From contig CAZXCT010000078.1 in assembly GCA_964639395.1 (NCBI GenBank), positions 1 through 5,271 on the forward strand: a DNA stretch of 5,271 nt, read 5' to 3'. Below, piece by piece: positions 5,197 through 5,271 of this stretch; within the stretch, counting starts at the first letter, position 1, and every line of letters starts with the position of its first letter. A program made the position numbers and the translations under genes. This stretch comes from ATZT02 sp964639395 (GTDB lineage Bacteria > Actinomycetota > Actinomycetes > S36-B12 > UBA5976). Below the pieces are notes generated by a model that made no database searches, had not been told where the DNA came from, and saw only the letters and a program-made list of their open reading frames with translations.

Positions 5197-5271
5197 GAAA
5201 ATCGGAGCCAGAAATAAAGCGGGTAATAAATCACCGACCGGTATTTGGCGCCGTTCGATCCTGAATTATTG

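Noticed and set aside
5233..5260. Short resemblance to the tRNA-Val 3' end (ACCGACC, and GTTCGATCCT) as a possible attR
   Set aside because: The matches are 7-10 bases with a gap and in the wrong order, and the flanks do not pair as a T-arm; chance is sufficient.
5170..5265. Minus-strand hydrophobic frame (ending LAPIFLALVNIWL) upstream of upp
   Set aside because: It has a stop at 5268-5266, no ATG/GTG start and only a late TTG, so it is neither a complete gene nor a continuation from outside the window.
5231..5271. Minus-strand frame entering from the right edge and ending in a TGA at 5233-5231 (IIQDRTAPNTGR)
   Set aside because: It could be the tail of an upstream gene, but 12 codons are too few to tell; another frame is also open to the edge, ending at 5187.

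Overview
The window looks like a piece of a compact, low-GC (about 40-45% by eye) bacterial chromosome. The best guess is a streamlined freshwater actinobacterium of the acI / Nanopelagicales type. This is inferred from the gene families, tight packing, TTG starts and moderate AT content; no marker gene here proves it.

Left part (1-1600, minus strand): a vitamin B12 uptake operon. A cobalamin riboswitch leads into a BtuF-like substrate-binding protein, whose stop codon overlaps (TAATG) the start of a BtuC/FecCD-type permease that runs off the left edge. The riboswitch appears to act on translation, because its last hairpin buries the binding-protein ribosome binding site.

Middle (1685-3675): a class I (Schiff-base) fructose-1,6-bisphosphate aldolase on the plus strand converges with a histone-deacetylase-family amidohydrolase on the minus strand. 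Only 8 bases lie between their stop codons, and a small AT-rich inverted repeat covers both ends.

tRNA region (3700-3925): the deacetylase promoter interleaves with a divergent promoter for tRNA-Cys(GCA) and tRNA-Val(GAC), which are one base apart and followed by a Rho-independent terminator.

Right part (3925-5271): just past tRNA-Val is a truncated tyrosine recombinase (integrase). It keeps the core-binding domain and the first catalytic Arg but lacks the rest of the active site, and it ends inside the stop codon of the convergent upp gene (uracil phosphoribosyltransferase). This looks like the scar of an integrative element once inserted at the tRNA. The last ~100 bases hold the probable upp promoter and no gene I can assign.

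Most of the window is housekeeping metabolism. I did not find a convincing new multi-gene system. The parts most worth a second look are the riboswitch expression platform with a duplicated ribosome-binding-site segment, the integrase scar, and a stem covering the integrase ribosome binding site.
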